Shown: one piece after another, positions 1-8,076 of the stretch
Layout of the letters: each line of letters starts with the position of its first letter
Numbering within the stretch: position 1 is the first letter of the stretch
From: Oscillibacter faecalis_A
Lineage (GTDB): Bacteria; Bacillota; Clostridia; Oscillospirales; Oscillospiraceae
Length of the DNA: 39,131 bases
Reading direction: 5' to 3'
Assembly (NCBI RefSeq): GCF_029218125.1
Contig: NZ_JARFXX010000013.1
Span: forward strand, 1 to 39,131
Translations under genes and position numbers: made by a program
The notes under the pieces: model-generated
Told to the model about the DNA's origin: nothing
Databases searched by the model: none
What the model saw: only the letters and a program-made list of their open reading frames with translations

Positions 1-2
1 AA

Positions 3-860
3 AGCCTGCTTGCCTTTCAGGAACTGGACTGTGCGGAAGTGACGCCGATACTGCAAAGCATCACTGATAACTGGAGCCGGTTTATCGCAGAGGATGACAG
101 GGACGCACTTGAGAATTTCAAGAGAAAGCTGGGGGGATTAGCCTCCGTACACATTTATTTTCAGCTTCTCTATGTCCACTGTTACTACCGTCAGACAGCG
201 ATGTTCATTCAAAATGACCGTGGCAGTGCAGAGGATGCACAAATGCTGGATGAGCTGCGGCAGCTTCCCGAGCAGCTTCCGCGGTATCAGCAGCAGATCC
301 AACGCTTTTTTGAGTTGGTGCTGGATGTAGACAGCGCGGGACGGGAGCCGCAGGCACAGGCGGCAAAAAATTACTTTCACGACTCTCCGAAAGATCCCGA
401 CCTGTTTTGTTTTCACCCCATCCCGCTCAGCTTTGAGCCGGTGGAGCCGGGGCGGTGTTCGCCGGTGCTGTATTCCTCCGGCATCCGGGACATGATCGAC
501 TACTCTCTGCGAAGCTGCGTGGAGCGGAACATCACTGTGCGGCGCTGCAAGAACTGCGGGCGATGGTTTCCGCAGACCGGGCGGGTCAGTGCGGAGTATT
601 GCGAGCGGCCCGTTCCGAAAGGGCAGCAGCGCTGCCGCGACATCGGCGCTCTGAAGCAGTGGACGCTCCGGCAGGCAGGCAATGATGCTTTCAAAGCCTA
701 CCGGAAAGAATACAAGCGGCGCTTTGCGTGGATCAAGGCCGGACGGATCACCGACCAGCAGTTTTACGATTGGAGCGAGCGGGCCAGAGCGGAAAAGGAT
801 AAATGCGAGCGGGAGGAGATCTCCCGAGACGCATTTTTTGAATGGCTCAAAAAACAGTGA
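3..860 (+). CDS. DUF6076-like protein, 5' end cut by window edge
   Basis: The reading frame is open to the left edge and the first in-window start-like codon (GTG at 39) has no ribosome site, so the true start lies outside the window. The C-terminal third carries a Cys-rich zinc-binding pattern (CKNCGRWF, then YC, then RC about 15-30 residues on) followed by a basic, charged tail (RKEYKRRFAWIKAGR). This resembles the DUF6076/CGNR-type zinc-finger proteins common on integrative elements and in accessory regions of Clostridia. That family has no established function that I know of. A perfect 23-bp-arm terminator follows directly, so this is the last gene of its transcript. The family call is from memory and moderately sure; the frame itself is solid. 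Confidence 0.7.
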   Translation, partial: SLLAFQELDCAEVTPILQSITDNWSRFIAEDDRDALENFKRKLGGLASVHIYFQLLYVHCYYRQTAMFIQNDRGSAEDAQMLDELRQLPEQLPRYQQQIQRFFELVLDVDSAGREPQAQAAKNYFHDSPKDPDLFCFHPIPLSFEPVEPGRCSPVLYSSGIRDMIDYSLRSCVERNITVRRCKNCGRWFPQTGRVSAEYCERPVPKGQQRCRDIGALKQWTLRQAGNDAFKAYRKEYKRRFAWIKAGRITDQQFYDWSERARAEKDKCEREEISRDAFFEWLKKQ

Positions 861-862
861 AC

Positions 863-918
863 AACCGTCAATGGGCATCCACTTTGAAAGTGGATGCCCA
901 TTGACGGTTAAGTTTTTA
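863..918 (+). terminator. Strong rho-independent terminator
   Basis: Perfect inverted repeat with 23-base arms (863-885 and 887-909) followed by a T-rich stretch (912-917). It starts 2 bases after the upstream stop codon and isolates the edge gene from the XRE regulator. Confidence 0.9.
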
Positions 919-1052
919 TTGATTACAGTATCCTGATGTTTTTAACAACACATTCTGGATGGTTTAATAAAGTGTTTTTCAAACAGAATTGGCGGAATTA
1001 CGGGAACTCTATCTACATTCGACCTCAAAATAGAAACTCGCTTGCAATTCGG

Positions 1053-1081
1053 TTGCGAAATGGCAGCGTTAGAGCGATAAT
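1053..1081 (+). promoter_or_regulatory. Candidate sigma-70-type promoter of the XRE regulator
   Basis: TTGCGA (1053-1058), 17-base spacer, GATAAT (1076-1081), placed 30 bases upstream of the regulator start. The match is moderate and not otherwise supported. Confidence 0.45.
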
Positions 1082-1111
1082 GATCTTAGCAATCACAGGA
1101 GGTTAAAATCA

Positions 1112-1870
1112 ATGTTCAATATTGATAAGAAGAAATTTGGCGCATTTGTCGCCGCACTTCGCAAAGAAAAAGGAATCACTCAAAAAGAGTTGTCAGAACA
1201 ACTCTGTATATCTGATAAGGCGGTCAGCAAATGGGAAACGGGAGTTAGCTTGCCCGATACCGTTCTATTGATCCCGCTGGCAAATCTGTTGGATGTTTCC
1301 GTTACGGAACTTTTAATGTGTGAGAAATTGCCGAACAATGATGTACTAAAACCTGATAAAGTTGAGGATATTGTTAAGACGGCAATCACTTATGCGGACG
1401 AAGCGCCCGAAAGAGCATATCATGTTAAAAGTAAGTGGATTGTCATTTATGGAATCTCACTTCTGATATGCGGCATCAGCACGTTTCTGAACTATACAAC
1501 GGCAAAACCCTGTATGGATGCCTTGGTAACATTTGTACTCATGTGGGCAGTATTCGGCGCGTATTTTTGCTGCTTTGTGCGGACGAAACTTTCAAGGCTT
1601 TATGACGAAAACAATGTAAACATTTTCTATGATGGCCCGTTCCGTATGCATGTTCCGGGAGTTAACTTCAATAACCGTAACTGGCCGCATATTGTGCAAG
1701 CGCTTCGGTTGTCCTTGTGCCTGAATATGATCCTGCTTCCAATTCTCAATCTTCTGATAAGCAGTATGGCGGTAGCCGTATGGGAAAATATCGGGAAGTA
1801 TGTTTTCTTGGCAATCATGTTATGCAGCGTATTTCTTCCAATATATGTTGTTGGAAAAAAGTATGAATAG
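1112..1870 (+). CDS. XRE-family regulator with C-terminal membrane domain
   Basis: A 252-residue protein. Residues about 6-61 form a Cro/C1-type helix-turn-helix (FGAFVAALRKEKGITQKEL, then SDKAVSKWETG), the typical form in Clostridia. After a linker, four hydrophobic segments follow at about 109-127, 138-156, 199-223 and 229-248, so this is a DNA-binding domain tethered to the membrane. Such proteins are usually local regulators of a neighbouring transporter or stress function; here the downstream neighbours are broken genes. The start is set by an AGGAGG site about 8 bases upstream of the ATG. The gene is visibly more AT-rich than the main chromosomal genes further right, in keeping with an accessory region. 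The ligand or signal cannot be inferred. Confidence 0.85.
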   Translation: MFNIDKKKFGAFVAALRKEKGITQKELSEQLCISDKAVSKWETGVSLPDTVLLIPLANLLDVSVTELLMCEKLPNNDVLKPDKVEDIVKTAITYADEAPERAYHVKSKWIVIYGISLLICGISTFLNYTTAKPCMDALVTFVLMWAVFGAYFCCFVRTKLSRLYDENNVNIFYDGPFRMHVPGVNFNNRNWPHIVQALRLSLCLNMILLPILNLLISSMAVAVWENIGKYVFLAIMLCSVFLPIYVVGKKYE

Positions 1871-1901
1871 ACTTGATTTGAATTGAGATATGAAAAGGTA
1901 A

Positions 1902-2138
1902 CTGCCGGACGACGGCAAAAGAAAAAAGCCGTCGTACAGCAGCCATATTATCTACCGTTACCACCCTGATGCCAATATGCTCTCCACGCCCAAAACCGTC
2001 AGCGGCAAGACCTCCTACACCTACCGTCAGGGGACTGCCAACTCTGAGGTCAGCTTCCTGATTACTACGGAGCAGATGTCAAGCCGGAAATATTATGACG
2101 GTGCCAGTGCGATTTCTGTTGTGTTTCCGAATTCCTAA
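1902..2138 (+). pseudogene. Gene remnant, unrecognised C-terminal fragment
   Basis: The frame is open from just after a stop at 1899 to TAA at 2136-2138 and has no credible start codon or ribosome site. The translation has a protein-like composition (for example HIIYRYHPDANMLSTPKTV and SEVSFLITTEQMSSRKYYDG), unlike random frames, so it looks like the surviving C-terminal part of a gene whose 5' end is gone. I do not recognise the family. It sits between an intact regulator and a frameshifted gene in a visibly decaying stretch. The bases from 2139 to 2321 hold no further supportable gene; an extended -10 (TGCTATAAT, 2246-2254) is the only motif seen there. Confidence 0.45.
1909..1935. other. 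Small hairpin after the XRE gene
   Basis: Perfect 8-base arms ACGACGGC (1909-1916) and GCCGTCGT (1928-1935) around an A-rich loop. No T-tract follows on the plus strand, so it is only a weak terminator candidate. Confidence 0.35.
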
Positions 2139-2321
2139 AGTATTCATCAAAGCTACTCAACGCAAAGAACCTTTTTATTGACTACGGCGGCGCAAAATAT
2201 GACTGGTTTGCAAATTGCTTTCTGGCTGTATTCTGCGCCGCTGAATGCTATAATTAAAATTTTTTGTATGATGGCGGAGAATTGTGACCCACACAACGAA
2301 ACGAGTGGACGGAAACAGTGA

Positions 2322-2889
2322 GCGGATAGGGCGTACCTCCCGCAATATACCGAGCGGAAAGCCTCAAAGAGCCTTAAAAAGCAGCAGACGGAGTGCCCGG
2401 ATACACTTCGTAATCAGCAGGTCGCCTACGATAAGCTCTCCTCCATGGTCACCGGCACTGTTTACGGCGAAGAAGCTGTCGCGCCCTACGCCAATGGCGG
2501 CGGCGTTTATGACTGCTCCTTCACCGGGGGGGCTGAGCACTCTGGAATTTGACGGTGCAAACTCTGCCATCAAGGGCTACGATGCGGCGGGTAATGAAAT
2601 CTTCTCCCACACCTACCACTATGTCGGTATGGAGGAAATCCGCGGCCTGTACGAGTATGAGAGCGATGACGCCGATTCCGGCGAGTTTACATACTTTTGC
2701 ATGGCTCCCGATACCAACACAACCACCTATCACATTGAGTTCCGCTACGGCAGCGATTTGGACGCACTGGGTCAGTATGACGCGGGTCCGTATGCTTACT
2801 GGCTGGCCTCCGGCATTTCTACGGACTACGATCAGACTGTGATTGAGAACTGTATTAAGCTGTTCTGCACAGAAAATCTGTCTGCGTAA
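2322..2889 (+). pseudogene. ZinT-like metal-binding domain remnant, frameshifted at a G7 run
   Basis: Two coding-like pieces lie in different frames. The first (2322 to about 2531) reads through NQQVAYDKLSSMVTGTVYGE to DCSFTGG. The second continues from LSTLEFDGANSAIKGYD to the stop at 2887-2889. They join exactly at seven G residues (2526-2532), where six would restore one frame, so this is a +1 indel. The second piece (TYHYVGMEEIRGLYEYE, then FTYFCMAPDT, then TYHIEFRYGSDLDAL and a Tyr/Trp-rich end) follows the order of blocks seen in the ZinT/YodA zinc-binding domain. That likeness is by eye and tentative. No signal peptide or start is recognisable and the 5' end appears lost. It is probably inactive unless the indel is a sequencing error. 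Confidence 0.55.
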
Positions 2890-2942
2890 AAATACCATTG
2901 ATTAACAAGGGTAAACACGCCTGTCAGCGATGGTAGCATTTC

Positions 2943-2974
2943 GGCAGGGGGCGGAGTTTTCTCCGCCCCCTGCC
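2943..2974 (+). other. GC-rich hairpin upstream of the ABC genes
   Basis: Perfect inverted repeat with 14-base arms (2943-2956 and 2961-2974) and a TTTT loop, lying just before the AAAGGAGG ribosome site of the first ABC gene. It lacks a T-tract. It could be an attenuator, or the terminator of the preceding remnant. Confidence 0.5.
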
Positions 2975-3001
2975 GCATTCACCAAAGGAGGAACGATTTT
3001 C

Positions 3002-4792
3002 CTGAAAAAGAACTCTGAAATTTCCAGAATGTTCGCGTATGTAGGTTCTCGGCACTATCTCACAATTTTAGGCATGGTCCTTGCCGGAGTCAGCACGGTG
3101 CTGTCCATGATTCCCTTCGTCTGCATCTGGTTCGTAGTGCGCGATCTGCTAAGCGCGCTGGCGGCGGGAGACATGAGCCTTGCTATGCACAGCGGTGTCT
3201 ACGCATGGTGGGCGGTGGGCTTTTCTGTTCTAAGCATCCTGCTGTATTTTCTTGCCCTGTGCTGTTCCCATCTGGCCGCCTTCCGCACGGCATCCAACAT
3301 GCGAAAAGCGGCCCTGCACCACATCGTCACGCTGCCGCTGGGCTATTTCAGTCAGAATGCCAGCGGACGTCTTCGCAAGGTCATCGATGACAACGCGGGA
3401 CTGACGGAGGAATTTCTGGCGCACCAGCTCCCGGATCTGACGGGCGCTGTGGTGATGCCCATTGCGGTGCTCATTCTGATTTTTACCTTCGACTGGCGGC
3501 TGGGCGTGTGCTGTCTTGTCCCTCTGGTCATCAGCTTTTTCTGCATGAAGCAGATGATGGGCGGCGACAATGCTCACTTTATGGAGGGCTACATGGCTGC
3601 GCTGGAAACCATGAACAAGGAGGCGGCGGAATATATCCGCGGTATTCCCGTGGTGAAGGTGTTCCAGCAGACGGTTTACTCCTTCAAAAATTTCCACGCC
3701 GCCATTGAGGAATACGAAAAGTACGCCTCCGGCTACGCGCTGAAATGCCGCATTCCGCTGACAGGCTTTAATGTGGCACTGAACGGAATGTTTATTCTGC
3801 TGATTCCCGTGGCCTGCATGATCCTCTCCGGCGTCACTGGTCAGGCTGCCTATCAGGAGATATTGCCGGACTTTCTGTTCTACAGCCTGTTTACCCCCAT
3901 CTGCACCACGATGATGAGCCGCGTTATGTTCGCCGGAGAGCAGTTAATGGCCGCCAAAAGCGCTGTAAACCGCATCGAGGGCGTTTTGAAGGAACAGCCC
4001 TTGGCGGAGGCGGAGCTCCCACAACAGCCCAAGGACGCTTCCGTGGCCTTTGAAAATGTGTCCTTCAGCTACCCCGGTACGGATAAAAAGGCTCTGGACC
4101 ATATTTCGTTCAGATTCCGCCCGGAAAGACCGTCGCGCTGGTGGGCACTTCCGGCAGCGGCAAATCCACCGCAGCACAGCTCATTCCCCGCTTCTATGAC
4201 GCCTCTGAGGGGCGGATTCTTGTCGGCGGCGTGGATGTGCGGCAGATCAGCAAGCAGGACCTGATGCGTCGAATCGCCTTTGTGTTCCAGACCACAAAGC
4301 CCTTTAAGGACACCCTGCTGGAAAATATCCGCGCCGCACGGCAGGACGCCACGCGGGAGGAGGTCCTGCACGCCGCAGAGGCCGCACAGTGTAAAGAGAT
4401 CATCGACCGGCTCCCCATGGCCTTGATACCGTGGTTGGCAGCGGCGGCACCTATCTTTCCGGCGGCGAGAACCAGCGCATTGCGCTGGCAAGGGCAATTT
4501 TGAAGGACGCCCCCATCATCATTCTGGATGAAGCCACCGCCTTCTCGGACGCAGAAAACGAACACCAGATTCAGCTTGCCTTTGAGAAGCTGACCGAAAA
4601 AAGACGGTCCTGATGATTGCCCACCGCCTTTCCACCGTGCAGGACGCCGATGAGATTCTGGTGTTTGACGAAGGAAAGATCATCGAACGCGGCACCCACG
4701 AGGCATTGCTGGCACAGGGCGGCCGCTATGCCTCCATGTGGAAGGACTATCAGACGTCCGCCCAGTGGAAGGTTGGAAAGGAGGGCAAGTGA
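3002..4792 (+). pseudogene. ABC exporter-type half-transporter, three frameshifts
   Basis: The intact ancestor was a permease-ATPase fusion of about 595 residues. The membrane domain reads in one frame to about 4111. A 1-base loss near 4112 shifts to the frame carrying Walker A (GTSGSGKST) and the Q-loop (FVFQTTKPF). A second 1-base loss at 4418-4421 shifts to the frame with the signature (LSGGENQ) and Walker B (IIILDEATA). A third, in an A-run at 4597-4602, shifts to the H-loop piece (LMIAHRLST), ending at 4792. No AUG follows the AAAGGAGG site at the expected distance; the codon there is CTG at 3002, and the first ATG is at 3029. The family resembles paired half-transporters such as YbtPQ/IrtAB. 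It is not functional as written; consensus sequencing error is the alternative. Confidence 0.85.
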
Positions 4793-4794
4793 GC

Positions 4795-6542
4795 ATGAAC
4801 TATCTTCAGGAAAAATGCGCCCTCAGCGAACAGGGCGCAAAGGACCTTTTCAATGGTATCATTTACTCTGCGCTGGCCTACATCAGTCTGATACTGCCGG
4901 TAGCGCTGCTGGCCTATGTGCTGAACGCATTTCTATCCCCCCTGCTGGGCGCAGATGGAAAAAGCACCAACGCTCTGCTGTATACAGCCATTGGCATCAT
5001 TATTCTCGCGCTGATCTTCCTGCTGCATTATATGCAGTACACAGTGACCTACTTGGGAACCTATCAGGAAAGTGAGCGCCGCCGCATCACACTGGCGGAA
5101 AAGCTGCGGACACTGCCTCTGCGCTTCTTCCACAAGCGTGACCTCTCCGACCTGACCAGCACACCATCATGGGTGACTGTGCGGGCTTCGAGCACGCCTT
5201 TTCGTACACAGTTGCCCAGTTCTGGGGCTCCATCCTTTCCACGGCGATTGTCTGCATCGCGCTGCTGATTTATGACTGGCGGATGGGTCTTGCCCTGCTC
5301 TGGGTAGCGCCTGTCTCCTTCGCCATCGTCCTTTTGTCCCGCAAGCTGCAGGTAAAGCTGGGCAAAAAGCACATGAACGCAAAACTCACTCTGGCGGAGG
5401 GTATTCAGGAATGTCTGGAGACCGTGCAGGATATCGAGGCCTGCAATCTGGAGGAGCAATACCTCAAAAAGCTGGACGCGAAGATCGATGCCGCGGAGGC
5501 GTCACAAATCTCATCGGAAACGGCCACGGCCAGTCTGGTCACCGCCGGGCAGATGTTCCTCCGGCTGGGGCTGGCCACCGTTATGGTTGTAGGCAACATG
5601 CTGATACTGCGCAGCGAGACAACGCTCTTTGCGTATATTCTGTTCCTGATCGCCGCCTCCCGGCTGTATGACCCGCTCTCCGGCGCCATGACCAACATGG
5701 CAGAGCTTTTCAGCGTGGATTTGCAGGTGGACCGGCTGAAGGCCATCCAGAACTACCCGGAGGAAACCGGCGAGAAGGACTATCACACCAACGGCTATGA
5801 CATCACCTTTGATCATATGCGCTTTTCCTACGAACCCGGCAAGCCGGTGTTGAAAGACGTTTTCTCCACCGCAAAGCAAGGACAGGTCACGGCGCTGGTA
5901 GGTCCCTCCGGCGGCGGAAAGAGCACCATTGCCAATCTTGCCGCGGGCTTTTATACCGTGGACAGCGGCAGAATCACGCTGGGCGGCACGGACATCGCTC
6001 CCATCGACTCAACAGTTCTGATGAAGGACTTCTCCGTGGTATTCCAGAATGTTGTGCTGTTTAACAACACCGTGATGGAGAACATCCGGGTGGGCCGCAA
6101 GGACGCGACAGACGCGGTGGTGATCGCCGCCGCCAAGGCCGCCCACTGCCACGAATTCATTGAGAAGCTGCCGAATGGCTATCAAACGGTCATCGGAGAA
6201 AACGGCTCCACCCTTTCCGGCGGCGAATGCCAACGGCTTTCCATCGCCCATGCACTTTTGAAAAACGCGCCCGTGATTCTACTGGACGAGGCCACCGCCT
6301 CTCTGGATGTGGACAACGAAACGGAAATTCAGGAGACCATCACCCATCTGGTGAAAGGAAAGACTGTGTTTATCATCGCCCACCGGATGCGAACGGTGGA
6401 AAACGCTGACAAGATTGTTGTTCTCAGCGGAGGTGTTGTGGCGGAGAACGGCACCCATGAGGAGCTGATGCAAAAGAACGGCTTGTACCGCAAGCTGGTA
6501 GAGCTGCGAACAGCTGCGGCAGACTGGAAGCTGCGGATGTGA
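4795..6542 (+). pseudogene. ABC exporter-type half-transporter, partner of the preceding gene, one frameshift
   Basis: The ATG at 4795 lies 2 bases after the stop of the preceding ABC gene, so the two formed a translationally coupled heterodimer pair. The first frame covers the N-terminal membrane helices to about 5160 (RFFHKRDLSDLTST). A 2-base AC duplication at 5161-5165 breaks it, and the rest (GDCAGFEHAFSYTVAQFWGS onward) continues in another frame to 6542. The ATPase domain is complete: Walker A GPSGGGKST, Q-loop VVFQNVVLF, signature LSGGECQRL, Walker B VILLDEATASLD, H-loop IIAHRMRTV. A downstream ATG (5169) could start a truncated product, but it would lack the first transmembrane segments. 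Export versus siderophore/metal uptake cannot be separated by sequence. Confidence 0.85.
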
Positions 6543-6569
6543 GTAGGCTTTTCTACACAGAAGAAATCA

Positions 6570-6600
6570 GCGCGGCTGCACCTTTTAGGTGCAGCCGCGC
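6570..6600. terminator. Bidirectional terminator hairpin between convergent genes
   Basis: Perfect 14-base arms GCGCGGCTGCACCT (6570-6583) and its complement (6587-6600) around a TTT loop. It lies between the plus-strand ABC pair and the minus-strand ZIP transporter. T-tracts are weak on both sides. Confidence 0.65.
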
Positions 6601-6631
6601 CGCTTCGTTATCCCCTTGATTTTTCTCAGTC

Positions 6632-7408
6632 TCAGCCCAGCGCCACATCCAGCGCCATCATCAGACTGAAGCCAACGGCGAAAAACACCGTTCCGATATT
6701 GGAGTGCGTCCCCTGGGACATTTCGGGAATCAGCTCCTCCACCACCACATAGAGCATTGCGCCTGCTGCAAAGCTCAGAAGGTACGGCAGCGCCGGGACG
6801 ATAAGCGATGCGGCCAAAATCGTCAGTACCGCGCCGATAGGCTCCACAACGCCGGAAAGCACACCGCCTGCGAAGGCCCTGCCCTTGCTCATGCCCTCCG
6901 CGCGCAGCGGGAGCGAAATAATCGCGCCCTCGGGAAAATTTTGAATAGCGATACCCAGTGATAGGGCCAGCGCCCCCGCCGCCGTGATTTTTGCGCTGCC
7001 GGAGAGGTAGCCCGCATACACCACGCCGACCGCCATTCCCTCCGGAATATTGTGCAGCGTGACTGCCAGCACCATCATCGTCGTACGCTGGAGGCGGCTT
7101 TTGGGGCCCTCCACCTGTCCGCTTTTGGCGTGCAGATGCGGGATGATATGGTCCAGCGTCAGCAGGAACAAAATACCAATCCAAAAGCCGAGGAACGCGG
7201 ACAAAAATGCGAGCCTTCCCGCATTAGAGGACTGCTCAATGGCGGGAATCAGAAGGCTCCACACTGAGGCGGCCACCATCACGCCCGCAGCAAAGCCGGT
7301 CAGTGAGCGCTGCACGGTATCGCTCAGCGTTTTTTTCATAAAGAATACACACGCCGCGCCCAGCGATGTACCGAGAAACGGAATTAAAATACCATAAAAT
7401 GCTTCCAT
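6632..7408 (-). CDS. zupT: ZIP-family divalent metal transporter (ZupT-like)
   Basis: A 258-residue inner-membrane protein with about eight hydrophobic segments. The two metal-site signatures of the ZIP family are intact: HNIPEG at 119-124 and the equivalent QNFPEG at 156-161, with VVEP at 187-190 and EEL at 224-226. The loop HIIPHLHAKSG (88-97) is the His-containing cytoplasmic loop expected between TM3 and TM4. It should import zinc, iron or manganese. The exact metal is not decided by sequence, and the first position of the second motif is Gln, as in other bacterial ZupT-like proteins. The gene is monocistronic: a hairpin follows it and it has its own promoter at 7447-7475. It is adjacent to a ZinT-like remnant, which may be coincidence. 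Confidence 0.93.
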   Translation of the reverse strand: MEAFYGILIPFLGTSLGAACVFFMKKTLSDTVQRSLTGFAAGVMVAASVWSLLIPAIEQSSNAGRLAFLSAFLGFWIGILFLLTLDHIIPHLHAKSGQVEGPKSRLQRTTMMVLAVTLHNIPEGMAVGVVYAGYLSGSAKITAAGALALSLGIAIQNFPEGAIISLPLRAEGMSKGRAFAGGVLSGVVEPIGAVLTILAASLIVPALPYLLSFAAGAMLYVVVEELIPEMSQGTHSNIGTVFFAVGFSLMMALDVALG

Positions 7409-7446
7409 ATTATTTTCTCTTTTCTGCTGTAGAATCCATCAGCAGA

Positions 7447-7475
7447 ATTTTACCATGCTTTTGCATTCCCGGCAA
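7447..7475 (-). promoter_or_regulatory. Promoter of the ZIP transporter
   Basis: Minus strand: TTGCCG, 17-base spacer, TAAAAT preceded by TGG (extended -10). It sits about 40 bases upstream of the start codon. No Zur/Fur-type operator was recognised with confidence. Confidence 0.6.
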
Positions 7476-7536
7476 CTGCTTTTATTTGCCACGGCGGCAC
7501 GAAAAATTCACTTACAGCAGAAATATTCAATACGTC

Positions 7537-7572
7537 AAAGCGCCCCCGCTGAGCGGAGGCGCTTCTTTTTTT
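7537..7572. terminator. Terminator at the 3' end of the catabolic operon
   Basis: Stem AAGCGCC plus CCGCT pairing with AGCGG plus GGCGCTT (7538-7564), flanked by a T7 run on the plus strand. For the minus-strand operon that ends at 7594, the run is an A-tract preceding the stem and a short TTT follows it. It lies exactly between the operon end and the ZIP promoter. Confidence 0.7.
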
Positions 7573-7593
7573 GCTGAACGAATCTAATCGTTG

Positions 7594-8076
7594 TCAGTGT
7601 TTTTGGCTCAGATAAGACAGCAACCCACCTGCATCCACCATTTCCTGAATGAACACCGGGAAGCCGCCGAACTGATAGGTCCTGCTCTGCGTCAGATTGT
7701 GAATCACGCCGCTTTTCAAATCCACCTCCAGCCGGTCACCGGCACAGATCTCTCTGGCTGCTTCCGGGCTTTCCACAATAGGCAGGCCGATGTTGATGGC
7801 GTTGCGGTAGAAAATCCGGGCGAAGGAGGCCGCGATCACGCAGCGAATGCCGCTGGCCTTGATGGCAATGGGAGCGTGCTCCCGGGAGGAGCCGCAGCCG
7901 AAATTTTCACCGGCCACGATATAATCCCCGGGTTGGACGCCGGTAACAAAGCCGCTGTCCAAATCCTCCATGCAGTGCGCCGCCAAATCCTCGTCCTTAT
8001 AAAGCGCCAGATAGCGAGCGGGCAGAATTACATCCGTGTCCACATTGCTGCCATATTTAAATACGGTTCCGGCCAT
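7594..8076 (-). CDS. LeuD/DmdB-like hydro-lyase small subunit
   Basis: A 160-residue small (swivel) subunit of a two-subunit aconitase-family hydro-lyase. It has the family marks NVDTDVILPARYL near the N-terminus and GENFGCGSSREHAP around residues 56-69. The loop after ARYL (ALYKDEDL), which in this family helps set substrate choice, does not match the isopropylmalate isomerase loops I remember. Two ATGs overlap the leuC-like stop. The GGAGG site sits 7 bases from the second (8076) and only 4 from the first (8079), so 8076 is preferred. No leucine genes are nearby; the neighbours are PrpF-, ICL/Dml- and PrpD-like. A dimethylmalate, methylisocitrate or related hydro-lyase role is more likely than leucine synthesis. 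The family is certain, the substrate is not. Confidence 0.9.
   Translation of the reverse strand: MAGTVFKYGSNVDTDVILPARYLALYKDEDLAAHCMEDLDSGFVTGVQPGDYIVAGENFGCGSSREHAPIAIKASGIRCVIAASFARIFYRNAINIGLPIVESPEAAREICAGDRLEVDLKSGVIHNLTQSRTYQFGGFPVFIQEMVDAGGLLSYLSQKH

Noticed and set aside
2322..5166. Programmed frameshifting in the ABC and ZinT-like genes
   Set aside because: There is no slippery heptamer with downstream structure at each site, and five events of differing type in neighbouring genes fit decay or sequencing error better.
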